Below are positions 49,774-60,311 of a stretch of 64,000 nt of DNA, piece after piece. The position numbers and the translations under genes are program-made. The notes under the pieces are model-generated. The model searched no databases. It was not told the DNA's origin and saw only the letters and a program-made list of their open reading frames with translations. The stretch is from assembly GCA_977017575.1 (NCBI GenBank), contig CDRNVI010000139.1, positions 186,001 to 250,000 of the forward strand. The letters are read 5' to 3'. Within the stretch, counting starts at the first letter, position 1. Each line of letters opens with the position of its first letter. This stretch comes from Paramoeba atlantica. Taxonomy: Eukaryota; Discosea.

Positions 49774-51669
49774 TTATTTCCAAAATTCAATTGACTTCTT
49801 CCCACAATCTGAAACAATAATTGTTCCCGAAGCAACAACAACGCCGCGTGGCTTCTGAATGTGATCTTTACCAAATAAAAAAAGAAATGTTCCATCTTTC
49901 TCAAACACACTCACTCTTTGATTTTTTAATTCACCAACAACAATTCTACCTTCCCCATCCACATCAACACTACTGGGAAGAGCTAGTTGAGAATCACCTG
50001 AACCTTCTGTTCCAAAACATCGAATAAAATTCCCTTCAATATCCATCACTTGAATTCGGTGATTTAAACAATCACAAACAACAATATTCCCATCTCCATC
50101 AACTACAACACTCATAGGTTTGTTAAATTGACCTTCAGAAGAACCTTTTGAACCAAAAGAATGAATAAAAGATCCATCATTATCAAACACTTGAATTCGA
50201 TGATTCCAAGCGTCAGCAACAATGATTCGACCTTCTTCATCTACATCCACTCCCCATGGGTTGAAAAACTGACCCTCTCGAGAACCTTTTGATCCAAAAG
50301 ATTTGATCAATTCTCCTTCTTTGTTTAATATTACAACTTGAAAAGAATCTTGAGAATAATCAAGAACAACAATTTGATCATCCAATCCAATTGAAACATC
50401 AACAGGTTCCAAATAAAGTGAATCAATTGTTTTCTGAATTGTTGATTCAATCATCTCATTTCCTTCTTTATCTCTCACTCTCAATCCACCCCTCCATTCA
50501 CAAATAAAAATATTCCCATCACTGTTCACACACACTCCTAAAGGTTCGTTGAAAGGAAAAGAAGAAATGACACGAAACGAATCACCACCACCATCACAAC
50601 AAATCACTCCTTTCTTTGGTTTTCGTAATCCAACAACTCCTCCTTCAGAAACAATATCATTTGCAGTTTGAAGAAGAGTTGAAAAAAGTTGATCATCAAA
50701 AAAAAGAGAAACATCCGTTGGTGTGTTGGATAAACGAATAATTGAATCTTTTCTTATTCTCAAATCTTCTTTCTCTAATTCTATTTCTTTCTTTTCAATT
50801 CTTTTCTTTTCTAATTTCTCTTCTAATTCTTTCATTTCTCCTTCAATCCTTTTTCTTTTTTCTTCAATAAAAATCAATCTTCTACCCAATTCATCTCCAA
50901 TCTTTACAACTTCATCCCTTTTCTTCAAAACACTTTCTTCAATCGATTTCACTTCCTCTTTGTGTTCTTCATGTGTTTCGAGAACACAACGAATACAAAC
51001 AAAAGAAGAACATTGAAAACAATATCCGCTGATTGTTTCAGATGGGTGGTTTGAACAATCTCTCTTCTTCATCTCAAGATCATCGCCATTATCGTAAGTA
51101 TCGCAAGTGAGCATCTCTGATTGAGAAGAGAAAGAACGTGAAAACGAAAATGGATTCCAAGAAGAAGAAGAGAGAAGAACATCGATCGTTTCTGGAATCA
51201 AATAATTCAATTCAAGTGTTTCAATCATTTCACATTCGTTCGCTTTTCCATAAACCGGACATTTCACTCCTCTCAAAGAGAAAGAAGAAGAGGAAGAAGA
51301 GGTAGAAGATGATGAAGAAGAGGAAGAGGAAGGATTTTGAAGAAGAAAGAGTTTGTTGAGACAAGGTGAACAAAAAGAAAGACCACAACAAGGTAACAAC
51401 CTTGGTTCTTTTTCCCAATTCATCAATTCCAAACATATTCCACATTCAAATCTTTTCTTTTTCTCTTCTTCTTCTTTCTCATTCTGCATCACCACTCCTT
51501 CTTCTCTTTCTCTTTCTTCACCTTGTCCTCTTCCATCATCCTCAATCATTCCAACAACATCATCATCACTTTGTCCTTTTTTTCCACTTTCGATTTTTCT
51601 TTTCTTCTCTCCATTCTCACTTTCCACTCCCATCCCTCTATTCTTTCTCTTTCCTCTTCCGTCACTCAT
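49774..51669 (-). CDS. TRIM-NHL protein 1 (RING with a lost zinc ligand, single B-box, intronless)
   Basis: Single exon, 631 aa. An acidic/basic lead (residues 1-70) precedes the RING: FECGICLELMNWEKEPRLLP, then CCGLSFCSPCLNKLF, a poly-Ser loop, then VKCPVYGKANE. The last ligand pair reads CPVY instead of CPVC (Tyr codon 51250-51252), so the second zinc site is probably damaged. The first B-box present in its relatives is missing. B-box 2 is intact (DCSNHPSETISGYCFQCSSF, then CIRCVLETHEEH). A coiled coil follows (KKRDEVVKIGDELGRRL, RIEGEMKELEEKLEKKRIEK). A six-repeat NHL propeller comes next, with units such as GVDVDEEGRIIVADAWNHRI and VFDNDGSFIHSFGSKGSSEG. NHL propellers bind RNA or protein partners. 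E3 activity is doubtful in this copy. Confidence 0.9.
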   Translation of the reverse strand: MSDGRGKRKNRGMGVESENGEKKRKIESGKKGQSDDDVVGMIEDDGRGQGEEREREEGVVMQNEKEEEEKKKRFECGICLELMNWEKEPRLLPCCGLSFCSPCLNKLFLLQNPSSSSSSSSSTSSSSSSFSLRGVKCPVYGKANECEMIETLELNYLIPETIDVLLSSSSWNPFSFSRSFSSQSEMLTCDTYDNGDDLEMKKRDCSNHPSETISGYCFQCSSFVCIRCVLETHEEHKEEVKSIEESVLKKRDEVVKIGDELGRRLIFIEEKRKRIEGEMKELEEKLEKKRIEKKEIELEKEDLRIRKDSIIRLSNTPTDVSLFFDDQLFSTLLQTANDIVSEGGVVGLRKPKKGVICCDGGGDSFRVISSFPFNEPLGVCVNSDGNIFICEWRGGLRVRDKEGNEMIESTIQKTIDSLYLEPVDVSIGLDDQIVVLDYSQDSFQVVILNKEGELIKSFGSKGSREGQFFNPWGVDVDEEGRIIVADAWNHRIQVFDNDGSFIHSFGSKGSSEGQFNKPMSVVVDGDGNIVVCDCLNHRIQVMDIEGNFIRCFGTEGSGDSQLALPSSVDVDGEGRIVVGELKNQRVSVFEKDGTFLFLFGKDHIQKPRGVVVASGTIIVSDCGKKSIEFWK

Positions 51670-52388
51670 CTTTATCGCTCAACAGAAAGAAAAAACACCA
51701 AAAGAAGAAAAAGGAACTGGGAAGAAGAAAGAGAAAATTCAAAAAGAGTAAAACAAAAAATCGAAACCAAAAAGAAATCAACCTTTTCTCGATTCGAAAG
51801 ACCCAAAGAGAGAGAAAAACAAAAGAAACAAACTCGAAAAACACACAAACCAAAGTCAACCAAAAACTCCGAAACACAAAACGAAACGGGAAAAGATCAA
51901 AAGTTGAAGTTGAAAGCTGATTTGAAGTTGAAAAAGTGTCAGTATTGTAATGGTTGAAATTTTGAAACAAGGAGAAAAGGAAGAGAAACAAAGAAAGAAC
52001 AAGGAGAAAGAGAGAGAGAGAAGACCGCCGAAAAAGACAAATCTCCAAAACCACAAAAAAAAAGAGGATTATTATCGGTGTGAACTTTTGAGGCTTTTAT
52101 TTTAGTTTGGGTATGGACGAATTATTTCTCTCTTTTTGGTTTTTTCTCTTTTTCTCTTCGAGAGGTTTGTGGCTTCTTTTTTCCTTCAAGAAGAGGTGGC
52201 TTCTTTTTTGTTTTCTTCTTTTTTGTTTTCTTCTTTTTTTTCTTTTTCTGAGCAATTTTTCAGATTTTTGCTCTTTTTTCCCAAGTGTTCTTTTGTCTTT
52301 CGTCTTTTCTTCTTTCCTCAAGAGATCTTTTGTTTCCTGAAGAGATCTTTTATTGTGTGGTGGAAAAGATTGTCATATTGTGCAGAAA
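51670..52388. promoter_or_regulatory. Divergent intergenic region between TRIM-NHL 1 and 2
   Basis: 719 bp of A-rich (left half) and T-rich (right half) sequence with a compositional switch near 52070. It should contain both promoters. The symmetric purine/pyrimidine switch is seen at the other divergent TRIM spacer as well. No exon is recognised. Confidence 0.4.
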
Positions 52389-54430
52389 ATGAGCGAAAAG
52401 GATGAAATAGAAAACGAGAAAAAGGAAGAGAGAAGAAGGGATGAAAGATTTGATTGTGGGATCTGTTTGGAGTTGATGAGTTGGAAGAAAAAACCGAGGA
52501 TGTTACCTTGTTGTGGGAATTCGTTTTGCTCTGATTGCCTTCAGAAACTCTTTTCTTCTCAAGGAAAACAACAATCGCTCTTTCCAACCACTTCTTCGTC
52601 TTCATCTTCATCTTCTTCCTCTTCTTCTTCTTCATCGTCTTTCTCTTCTTCTTCTTCATCGTCTTCCTCATCTTCTTCATCTCCTTCATCAGCTCTCTCA
52701 ATGATGAGGGGGAATTGGAGTGAGGATTGTGGTGTTGTGAAATGTCCTGTTTGTCAAAAAGTGAATGAGTGTGAAACAATTGATTCGTTCGAGACGAATT
52801 TTTTGATTCCAAAGACGGTTGATGTTCTTCTTTCTTCGGCTCTGGTCTCTGAACAATCAGGTTTTCCTTTGTTTGTACCTTTTGTTTTTTCTCCTTTTTC
52901 TCTTTTTGGTGACTTGAAGTGCTTGGAAAGGAGAGAGAATTAAATGTAAAAACAGGAGTTTCACCAGAATGTGTGAATTTTGAAACGTGTGGAGAACGAA
53001 CTCGGATGTATTGTTCTGATTGTAAAGTCTTTATTTGTGATTCTTGTGATTCTTCTCACTCTTCTTCCATTTTCTCTCGAAATCATGAACGATCTGAAAA
53101 ACGGAATAGGAGTTGTGGTGATGGTGATGGAGTTGGGAACTTGAAGAAGAGAGAATGTTCAAAACACCCATCTGAGTTGGTTTGTGGATATTGTTTTGAA
53201 TGTTCTCTTTTTCTTTGTCTTCATTGCGCTCTTGATATACATGGTTATCACAAAGAGAAAGTAAAATCGATTGAAGAAAGTGTTTTGGAGAAAAGGAATG
53301 AAGTCGTAAAGATCGGAGATGGATTGGAGAAAAGATTGGAGATTGTTGAAAAGAAAAGAAAAAGGATTGAAGAAGAAATGAAAGAATTGGAAGAGATATT
53401 AGAAGAGAAAAGAATCGAAAAGAAAGAAATAGAATTGGAGAAAGAAGATTTGAGAATAAGAAAAGATTCAATTATTCGTTTATCCAACACGCCAACCGAT
53501 CTCTCTCTTTTTGATGATCAACTTTTTTCAACTCTTCTTCAAACTGCAACTGATATTGTTTCGGAAGTTGGGTTACAGTGGTCCTCAACAAAGCCGACAA
53601 CGAAAGGAGGGATTTGTTGTGATGGTTCATTTCGTTTTATTTCTTCATTTCCTTCAATAGATGGACCATACGGAGTGAGTGTGAGTAGTGATGGGAATAT
53701 TTTTATTTGCGAACAGAAGGGCGGATTGAGAGTGAGAGATAAAGAAGGAAATGTGATTGATCCCATCCAAGAAACGCTCGATTTGCTTCAGTTGGATCCT
53801 GTTGATGTTTCAATTGGATTGGATGATCAAATTGTTCTTCTTGATTGGTCTCAAGAGTGTTACGGGGTTGTAATATTAAACAAAGAAGGAGAATTGCTCA
53901 AATCTTTTGGATCAAATGGTTCTCAGCTTCGTCAATTTAATGAACCATGGGGAGTGGACGTGGATGGAGCGGGTCGAATTATTGTTGCCGACACTTACAA
54001 TCACCGAATTCAAGTGTTTGATAATGATGGATCTTTTCTTTGTTCTTTTGGTTCAGAAGGTTCTTCTGAAGGTCAGTTTCGTGCACCGCATGGTGTTGCA
54101 GTTGATAGAGATGGGAATATTGTTATTTGTGATTATTGGAATCACCGGATTCAAGTGATGGATATTGAAGGGAATTTTATTCGATGTTTTGGAACAAAAG
54201 GTTCAGGTGAATCTGAGTTATATTTTCCAAGAAGTGTTGATGTGGATGGGGAAGGTAGAATTGTTGTTTGTGAATGGAAAAATGGGAGAGGGAGTGTGTT
54301 TGAGAGTGATGGAACATTTCTTTTTTCTTTTGAAAAAGATCACATGAAACCAAATGGGGTTGTTGTGGATTTATTTGGAACAATTATTGTTTCAGATTAT
54401 GAAAACAGATCAATTGAATTTTGGAAGTAA
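52389..54430 (+). CDS. TRIM-NHL protein 2 (RING, two B-boxes, coiled coil, NHL)
   Basis: Exon 1 52389-52860 and exon 2 52956-54430, with one phase-1 intron between RING and B-box 1. RING: FDCGICLELMSWKKKPRMLP, then CCGNSFCSDCLQKLF, a very long poly-Ser loop (about 40 residues), then VVKCPVCQKVNECE. CCGNSFC is nearly the RBBP6 sequence CCGNSYC and lacks the canonical RING His. B-box 1: CVNFETCGERTRMYCSDCK then VFICDSCDSSHSSSIFSRNH. B-box 2: ECSKHPSELVCGYCFECSLF then CLHCALDIHGYH. The coiled coil is EKKRKRIEEEMKELEEILEE and onward. NHL propeller units include GVDVDGAGRIIVADTYNHRI. All zinc ligands are present. This is the most divergent family member and has no poly-Thr insert before the propeller. 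Confidence 0.92.
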
Positions 54431-55057
54431 CTGATTGTAATTCTATTTTTTTTGCTTTTCCCATTTTGATTTTATCTTCCGATTTATTTGGCGAGAATAT
54501 TTTTTTTGACAAGGTTGACGATTAAGACAAAATTAAGAACAAGGAGGTGAAGAAACATTGGAAAAGAGAAAAGGAAAACAGAATTTCACACACAAGCAAC
54601 GCAAAGAACAGAAGAGAGGAAGAGGAAGTCTTTTCACCACATAAAAAAAATCTTTGAAGTGGATCATTCGACACACAAAACGAGACACACCGAGAAGAAG
54701 GCTCCAAGGGAGATCTATTTTTTTTCGAGAAATAAAACTCTTTCGAAAAAAATCTCTTTTTTTTCAAAGAGAGAAGAGAAAAAAAAACCTCAAAGAAAAA
54801 AACAAACAAAATAACAAAAACAAATTGGACAAAATGAGAGAAAAAAAATCACAAACCAAAATAGGTAACAACTCTAATTTGTTGGGGGAGGAACAAATAA
54901 AAAAAATGAATATAAAAAAATCAAATCAAATCTCACTCCATCATTTTTCGTCAAAAAACAAATAAAAAAGAGAAACTAAAATATCAAAAATCCTTCAACC
55001 CCTTCTTGAGAAAATAAAAAGAGAAAAAATAAAAAAGAATCAAAAAAACCTTCTCTT
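54431..55057. other. Convergent spacer between TRIM-NHL 2 and 3
   Basis: 627 bp between two stop codons. The right part is very A-rich on the plus strand (AAAAAACAAACAAAAT-type runs). I see no gene, RNA or repeat copied from elsewhere in the window. Confidence 0.5.
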
Positions 55058-56841
55058 TCAAAATGATTTCCACAATTCAATTGAATTTTTCTCACAATCT
55101 GAAACAATAATTGTTCCAAATGAATCAATAACAACCCCAATAGGATGCTTCATGTGATGTTGACCAAATGAAAAAAGAAATGTTCCATCTTTCTCAAACA
55201 CACTCACTCTTCCATTTTGTCCATCACAAACAACAATTCTACCTTCCCCATCCACATCAACACCTCTTGGATAGTTCAATTGAGAATCACCTGAACCTTC
55301 TGTTCCAAAACATCGAATAAAATTCCCTTCAATATCCATCACTTGAATCCGATGATTTAAACCATCAGAAATAACAATATTCCCATCTCTATCAACTACA
55401 ACACTTCTTGGTTCATAAAATTGACCTTCAGAAGAACCATATGAACCAAAAGAACGAAGAAAAGATCCATCATTATCAAACACTTGAATTCGATGATTTC
55501 CAGAGTCAGCAACAATAATTCTACCTTCTTCATCCACATCCACACCACATGGTTCACAAAACTGACCATCTTCATCACCAAATGATCCAAAAGATTTGAT
55601 CAATTCTCCTTCTTTGTTTAATATTACAACTCTATCTTGAGACCAATCAAGAACAACAATTTGATCATTCAATCCAATTGAAACGTCAATAGGTTCCAAT
55701 TGAAGTGAATCAATTGTTTTCTGAATTGTTGATTCAATCATCTCATTTCCTTCTTTATCTCTCACTTTCAATCCACCCTCCTCTCCACAAATAAAAATAT
55801 TCCCATCACTGTTCACACTCGCTCCACAAGGTGGATTCTTCAAAGGAAAAGAAGAAACAAAACGAAAAGAATCACTACCACCATCACAACAAATCACTCC
55901 TTTCTTTGGTTTTGAGAATAACCCAACAACACCTCCTTCAGAAACAATATCAGTTGCAGTTTGAAGAAGAGTTGAAAAAAGTTGATCATCAAAAAAGAGA
56001 GAAACATCACAATCAGTTGTTGTTGTTGTTGTTGTTGGTGTGTTGGATAAACGAATAATTGAATCTTTTCTTATTCTCAAATCTTCTTTCTCCAATTCTA
56101 TTTCTTTCTTTTCAATTCTTTTCTTTTCTAATTTCTCTTCTAATTCTTTCATTTCTTTTTCAATCCTTTTTCTTTTCTTTTCCACAATCTCCAATCTTCT
56201 CTCCAATCTATCTCCAATCTTTACAACTTCATTCCTTTTCTCTAAAATACTTTCTTCAATCGATTTCACTTTCTCATTGTGTTGAACATGAGTTTCAAGA
56301 GCACAACGAATACAAACAAAAGAAGAACATTGAAAACAATATTCACTGATTGTTTCAGATGGGTGTTTTGAACATTCTCTCTTCTTCAAATTCTCCAATC
56401 CCATCACTCCCACCACCACCCCTCCCTCCTCTTCCAATCTTCTTCTTCCACCTCCCTCAACACCATCTCTTTCAGGTCGTTTGTGATTTTGAGTGAAAAT
56501 AGAAGAAGAGTGAGATGAATCACAAGAATCACAAATGAATACTTTACAATCAGAACAAAACATTTGAGTTCGTTCTCCACACGTTTCGAAATTCACACAT
56601 TCTGATCCATCATCTTCTATTTTGGTTTCTTTTTCGTCAATTCAAGAGAGAGGAGAGGTTGGAAAAAGAAAGAGAGAGAAAATTAAGAAAAGGAAAGAAA
56701 AACGTGATTGATTGGAGAAAGAAATCAAATTTGAAGAAAGAAGAACATCAATCGTTTCTGGAATCAAATAATTCATCGAAAGTGTTTCAACACTTTCACA
56801 TTCGTTCATTTCTCTACAAACTGGACATTTCACTCCTTTCA

Positions 56842-56872
<31 letters not shown>

Positions 56873-57241
56873 AGAAGAAGGATTTTGAAGAAGAAAGAGT
56901 TTGTGGAGACAAAGAGTACAAAAAGAAAGATCACAACAAGGTAACAACCTTGGTTCTTTTTCCCAATTCATCAATTCCAAACATATTCCACATTCAAATC
57001 TTTTCTTTTTCTCTTCTTCTTCCTTTCTTCTTCTTTTCATCATCTCTTCTTCGCTTTCTCTTTCTTCCTCTCCTTCTCCTTCTCTTTGTTCTTTTTCATC
57101 ATCATCATTCTCAACTCCACCAAGGATAACATCCCCATCATGAGTAATTTGTTCTTTCTTTCCTCTTTTAGATTTTCTTTTCCCTTCTTCACTCTCAGTT
57201 CTCACCACTTCTCTCTTTCTCTTTCCTTGTTGTCCACTCAT
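55058..57241 (-). CDS. TRIM-NHL protein 3
   Basis: ATG 57241 opens MSGQQGKRKREVVRTESEEG. Exon 1 ends near 56692 and exon 2 (about 56618-55058) joins in phase 1 to give QSQDDGSECVNFETCGERTQ. RING: FECGICLELMNWEKEPRLLP, CCDLSFCTLCLHKLF, poly-Ser loop, GVKCPVCREMNECE, with all eight Cys-type ligands. B-box 1 is complete (MFCSDCKVFICDSCDSSHSS). A Gly/Glu/Arg linker separates it from B-box 2 (ECSKHPSETISEYCFQCSSF). The coiled coil is followed by a poly-Thr run (ACA repeat, 56018-56040) and then by a six-blade NHL propeller. It ends IELWKSF at 55058. Sequence is very close to proteins 4 and 5, so this trio duplicated recently. Confidence 0.92.
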
Positions 57242-58096
57242 TCTCTTTTTGCTCTTCTTTCAATCAAAACCAAAACACACAATTTTTCAACAATGAGAGT
57301 TCAAGAAGAGTTTCCGAAAGAAAGAGACGATTACTCAAGGTTATTGATTTTCTTATTCTGAAAAAAAAAGAGATTATTTAAGAAAATGAAAAAGAAGAAA
57401 AGAAAGAAAAAATACAAACAACTCTCAAAACCAAAGAGGAGGATCTCCTTTTCGAGAGACAGATACTCAAATCAAGAGAGAGAGAGAGAGCGAACAAAAG
57501 GAAAAAGGGAAAGAAAGAAAGAGACAGAAATGATAAAGCCAACAGAAAGAGAGAAAGTCGACGAGAAAGAAAAGAAAGAAAGAGAGCAAACAAACAAAGG
57601 AAAAAAGAGAGAGAAAGAAAGAAGAACAAAAACAGAAAAACAGAAAAAAAGAGAAAAAAAAGGAATGGTACGAAAAGAGGATTCAAAACTTTTTAAACCT
57701 CTGAAAAAAATATCACAAAAACACACCAAAAACTTTTGCTTTTTCGTTTTCCCTTCTTCTTCGCAAAGAATCCTTTCGTGACTTTTTGAGAGATGTTTGT
57801 TTTTTTTTTATTTTCTTTTTTCTCTTCTTTTTATTCCATTTTTTGAAAAAAAAAATTGTCAGAAACCTCTCGATCTCTCTCTCTCTCTCTCTTTGGAGGA
57901 CATTCTCTAAGAATCGGTTTCTCTCCGTTGTTCCTCTTTTTATTTGCCTTTTGTTTTGGCAACAGCAGTCTATTTTGTGGGGTGATTTTTCTTTTTAATT
58001 TTCATTTTCAGTCTCTCCATTTTCTTTAAAATTGTTTCCCTTTTCTTTCCATTTTGTTTGTTTATTAATCTCTTTTCCCACACACAGAGAGACAAA
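57242..58096. promoter_or_regulatory. Divergent intergenic region between TRIM-NHL 3 and 4
   Basis: 855 bp between opposite start codons. The left half (to about 57700) is purine-rich on the plus strand (GAAAGAAAGAGA). The right half is T/C-rich, so each gene reads out of a pyrimidine-rich leader on its own strand. Short open frames here are compositional artefacts. Confidence 0.45.
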
Positions 58097-58493
58097 ATGA
58101 GTGAAAAAAGAGGAAAGAGAAAGAGAGGAGGGGGAGAACAAGGAACAGAATTAGAAAGTGAGAAAAAGAGAAAAACCAAAAGAGGAAAGAAAGAGAAAGA
58201 AGATCAAACAACAGATCGTGTTGGTGATCATGATGACGTTGATGTTGTTGTAATTGAAGATGATGATGATGAAAGAAAGAGAGAACAACAAAATGAAGAA
58301 GGAGAAGGAGAAAGAGAACAAGAAGAAGAGATAATGAAAAGAAGAAGAAGAGAAGAAGAAGAGAAAAAGAAAAGATTTGAATGTGGGATATGTTTGGAAT
58401 TGATGAGTTGGGAAAAAGAACCAAGGTTGTTACCTTGTTGTGGTCTTTCTTTTTGTTCTCTTTGCCTCAACAAACTCTTTCTTCTTCAAAATC

Positions 58494-58524
<31 letters not shown>

Positions 58525-60311
58525 TTCTCCTTCCTCATCTCCCTCATCTCCCTCTTCTTCTTCCTCTTCTTCGTCCTTTTCTTCTTTGAAAGGAGTGAAA
58601 TGTCCAGTTTGTGGAGAAATGAACGAATATGAAAGTGTAGAAACACTTATGATGAATTATTTGATTCCAGAAACGATTGATGTTCTTCTTTCTTCAAATT
58701 TGATCTCTTTATCCCAACAATCAGGTTTTTGTCTCTCTTTTTTTGAACTCTCACTTTATTTCCTCTTTGTTTTTCCTTCTTTTGAGAGAGTTATTTCAAA
58801 GTTGAAAAACATAATTTTTGAAAAACAAAACAACAGGAGATGAATCAGAATGTGTGAATTTCGAAACTTCCATTTTCTCTCGAAATCACAAACGATCTGA
58901 AAGAGATGGTGTTGAGGGAGGTGGAAGAAGAAGATTGGAAGAGGAGGGAGGGGTGGTGATGGGAGTGGGATTGGAGAATTTGAAGAAGAGAGAATGTTCA
59001 AAACACCCATCTGAAACAATCAGTGGATATTGTTTTCAATGTTCTTCTTTTGTTTGTATTCGTTGTATTCTTGAAACTCATGTTCAACACAATGAGAAAG
59101 TGAAATCAATTGAAGAAAGTATTTTAGAGAAAAGAAATGAAGTTGTAAAGATTGGAGATAAATTGGAGAAAAGATTGATTTGGATTGAAAAGAAAAGAAA
59201 AAGGATTGAAGAAGAAATGAAAGAATTAGAAGAGAAATTAGAAAAGAAAAGAATTGAAAAAAAAGAAATAGAATTGGAGAAAGAAGATTTGAGAATCAGA
59301 AAAGATTCAATTATTCGTTTATCCAACACACCAACAACAACAACAACAACAACAACAACAACTGATTGTGATGTTTCTCTCTTTTTTGATGATCAACTTT
59401 TTTCAACTCTTCTTCAAACTGCAACTGATATTGTTTCTGAAGGAGGAATACTGAAACCAAAGAAAGGAGTGATTTGTTGTGATGGTGGTGGTGATTCTTT
59501 TCGTTTAGTTTCTTCTTTTCCTTTGACTGAACCTTGTGGAGTGAGTGTGAACAGTGATGGGAATATTTTTATTTGTGGAGAGGAGGGTGGATTGAAAGTG
59601 AGAAATAAAGAAGGAAATGAGATGATTGAATCAACAATTCAGAAAACAATTGATTCACTTCAGTTGAAACCTGTTGATGTTTCAATTGGATTGAATGATC
59701 AAATTGTTGTTCTTGATTGGTCTCAAGATTCTTTTCGTGTTGTAATCTTAAACAAAGAAGGAGAATTGATCAATTCTTTTGGATCATTTGGTTCTAAAGA
59801 TGGTCAGTTTAATGGACCATGTGGTGTGGATGTGGATGAAGAAGGTAGAATTATTGTTTGTGATACTTGGAATCATCGAATTGAAGTGTTTGATAATGAT
59901 GGATCTTTTCTTCATTCTTTTGGTTCAAAAGGTTCTTCTGAAGGTCAATTTGATGGACCAAAGAATGTTGTAGTTGATAGAGATGGGAATATTGTTATTT
60001 CTGATTGTTTGAATCATCGGATTCAAGTGATGGATATTGAAGGGAATTTTATTCGATGTTTTGGAACATATGGTTCAGGTGATTCTCAATTGAACTATCC
60101 AGAAGGTGTTGATGTGGATGGGGAAGGTAGAATTGTTGTTTGTGATTCAGAAAATAGAAGAGTGAGTGTGTTTGAGAAAGATGGAACATTTCTTTTTTCA
60201 TTTGGTAAACATCACGTGGGGAATCCTCTTGGGATTGTTATTGATTCTTTTGGAACCATTATTGTTTCAGATTATGTGAAAAATTCAATTGTATTGTGGA
60301 AATCACTTTGA
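58097..60311 (+). CDS. TRIM-NHL protein 4 (B-box 1 deleted)
   Basis: Exon 1 58097-58724, exon 2 58837-60311. RING FECGICLELMSWEKEPRLLP, CCGLSFCSLCLNKLF, a long SSSPSSSPSSPSSS loop and GVKCPVCGEMNEYE, with ligands complete. Straight after the intron the sequence runs CVNFETSIFSRNHKR. Relatives have CVNFETCGERTRMYCSDCK and VFICDSCDSSHSSSIFSRNH here, so about 26 residues holding most of B-box 1 have been removed in frame. B-box 2 (ECSKHPSETISGYCFQCSSF, CIRCILETHVQH), coiled coil, poly-Thr run (59329-59362) and six NHL units (for example GVDVDEEGRIIVCDTWNHRI) are intact. It ends IVLWKSL. Confidence 0.92.
58494..58590 (+). repeat. TCT/TCC microsatellite coding the poly-Ser loop of a RING finger
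   Basis: A pyrimidine-only trinucleotide tract between the third and fourth Cys pairs of the RING in TRIM-NHL 4. Equivalent tracts of different length lie in proteins 1 (about 51271-51335), 2 (about 52588-52700), 3 (about 56840-56882) and 5 (about 63555-63605). Confidence 0.8.
59329..59362 (+). repeat. ACA microsatellite encoding poly-Thr before the NHL propeller
   Basis: Encodes about ten Thr in TRIM-NHL 4. The same site carries about ten in protein 5 (62639-62670 on the minus strand) and about seven in protein 3 (56018-56040), and is absent from proteins 1 and 2. Confidence 0.8.

Noticed and set aside
49774-51669. TRIM-NHL 1 as a retroposed, processed gene because it lacks an intron
   Set aside because: No poly(A) tract or target duplication is visible, and the whole B-box 1 next to the intron site is missing too. 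A local deletion explains both better.
57300-57780. Lys/Glu-rich plus-strand frame between TRIM-NHL 3 and 4
   Set aside because: It is pure GAAAGA-type repeat in a divergent promoter spacer, with no motif and no splice context.
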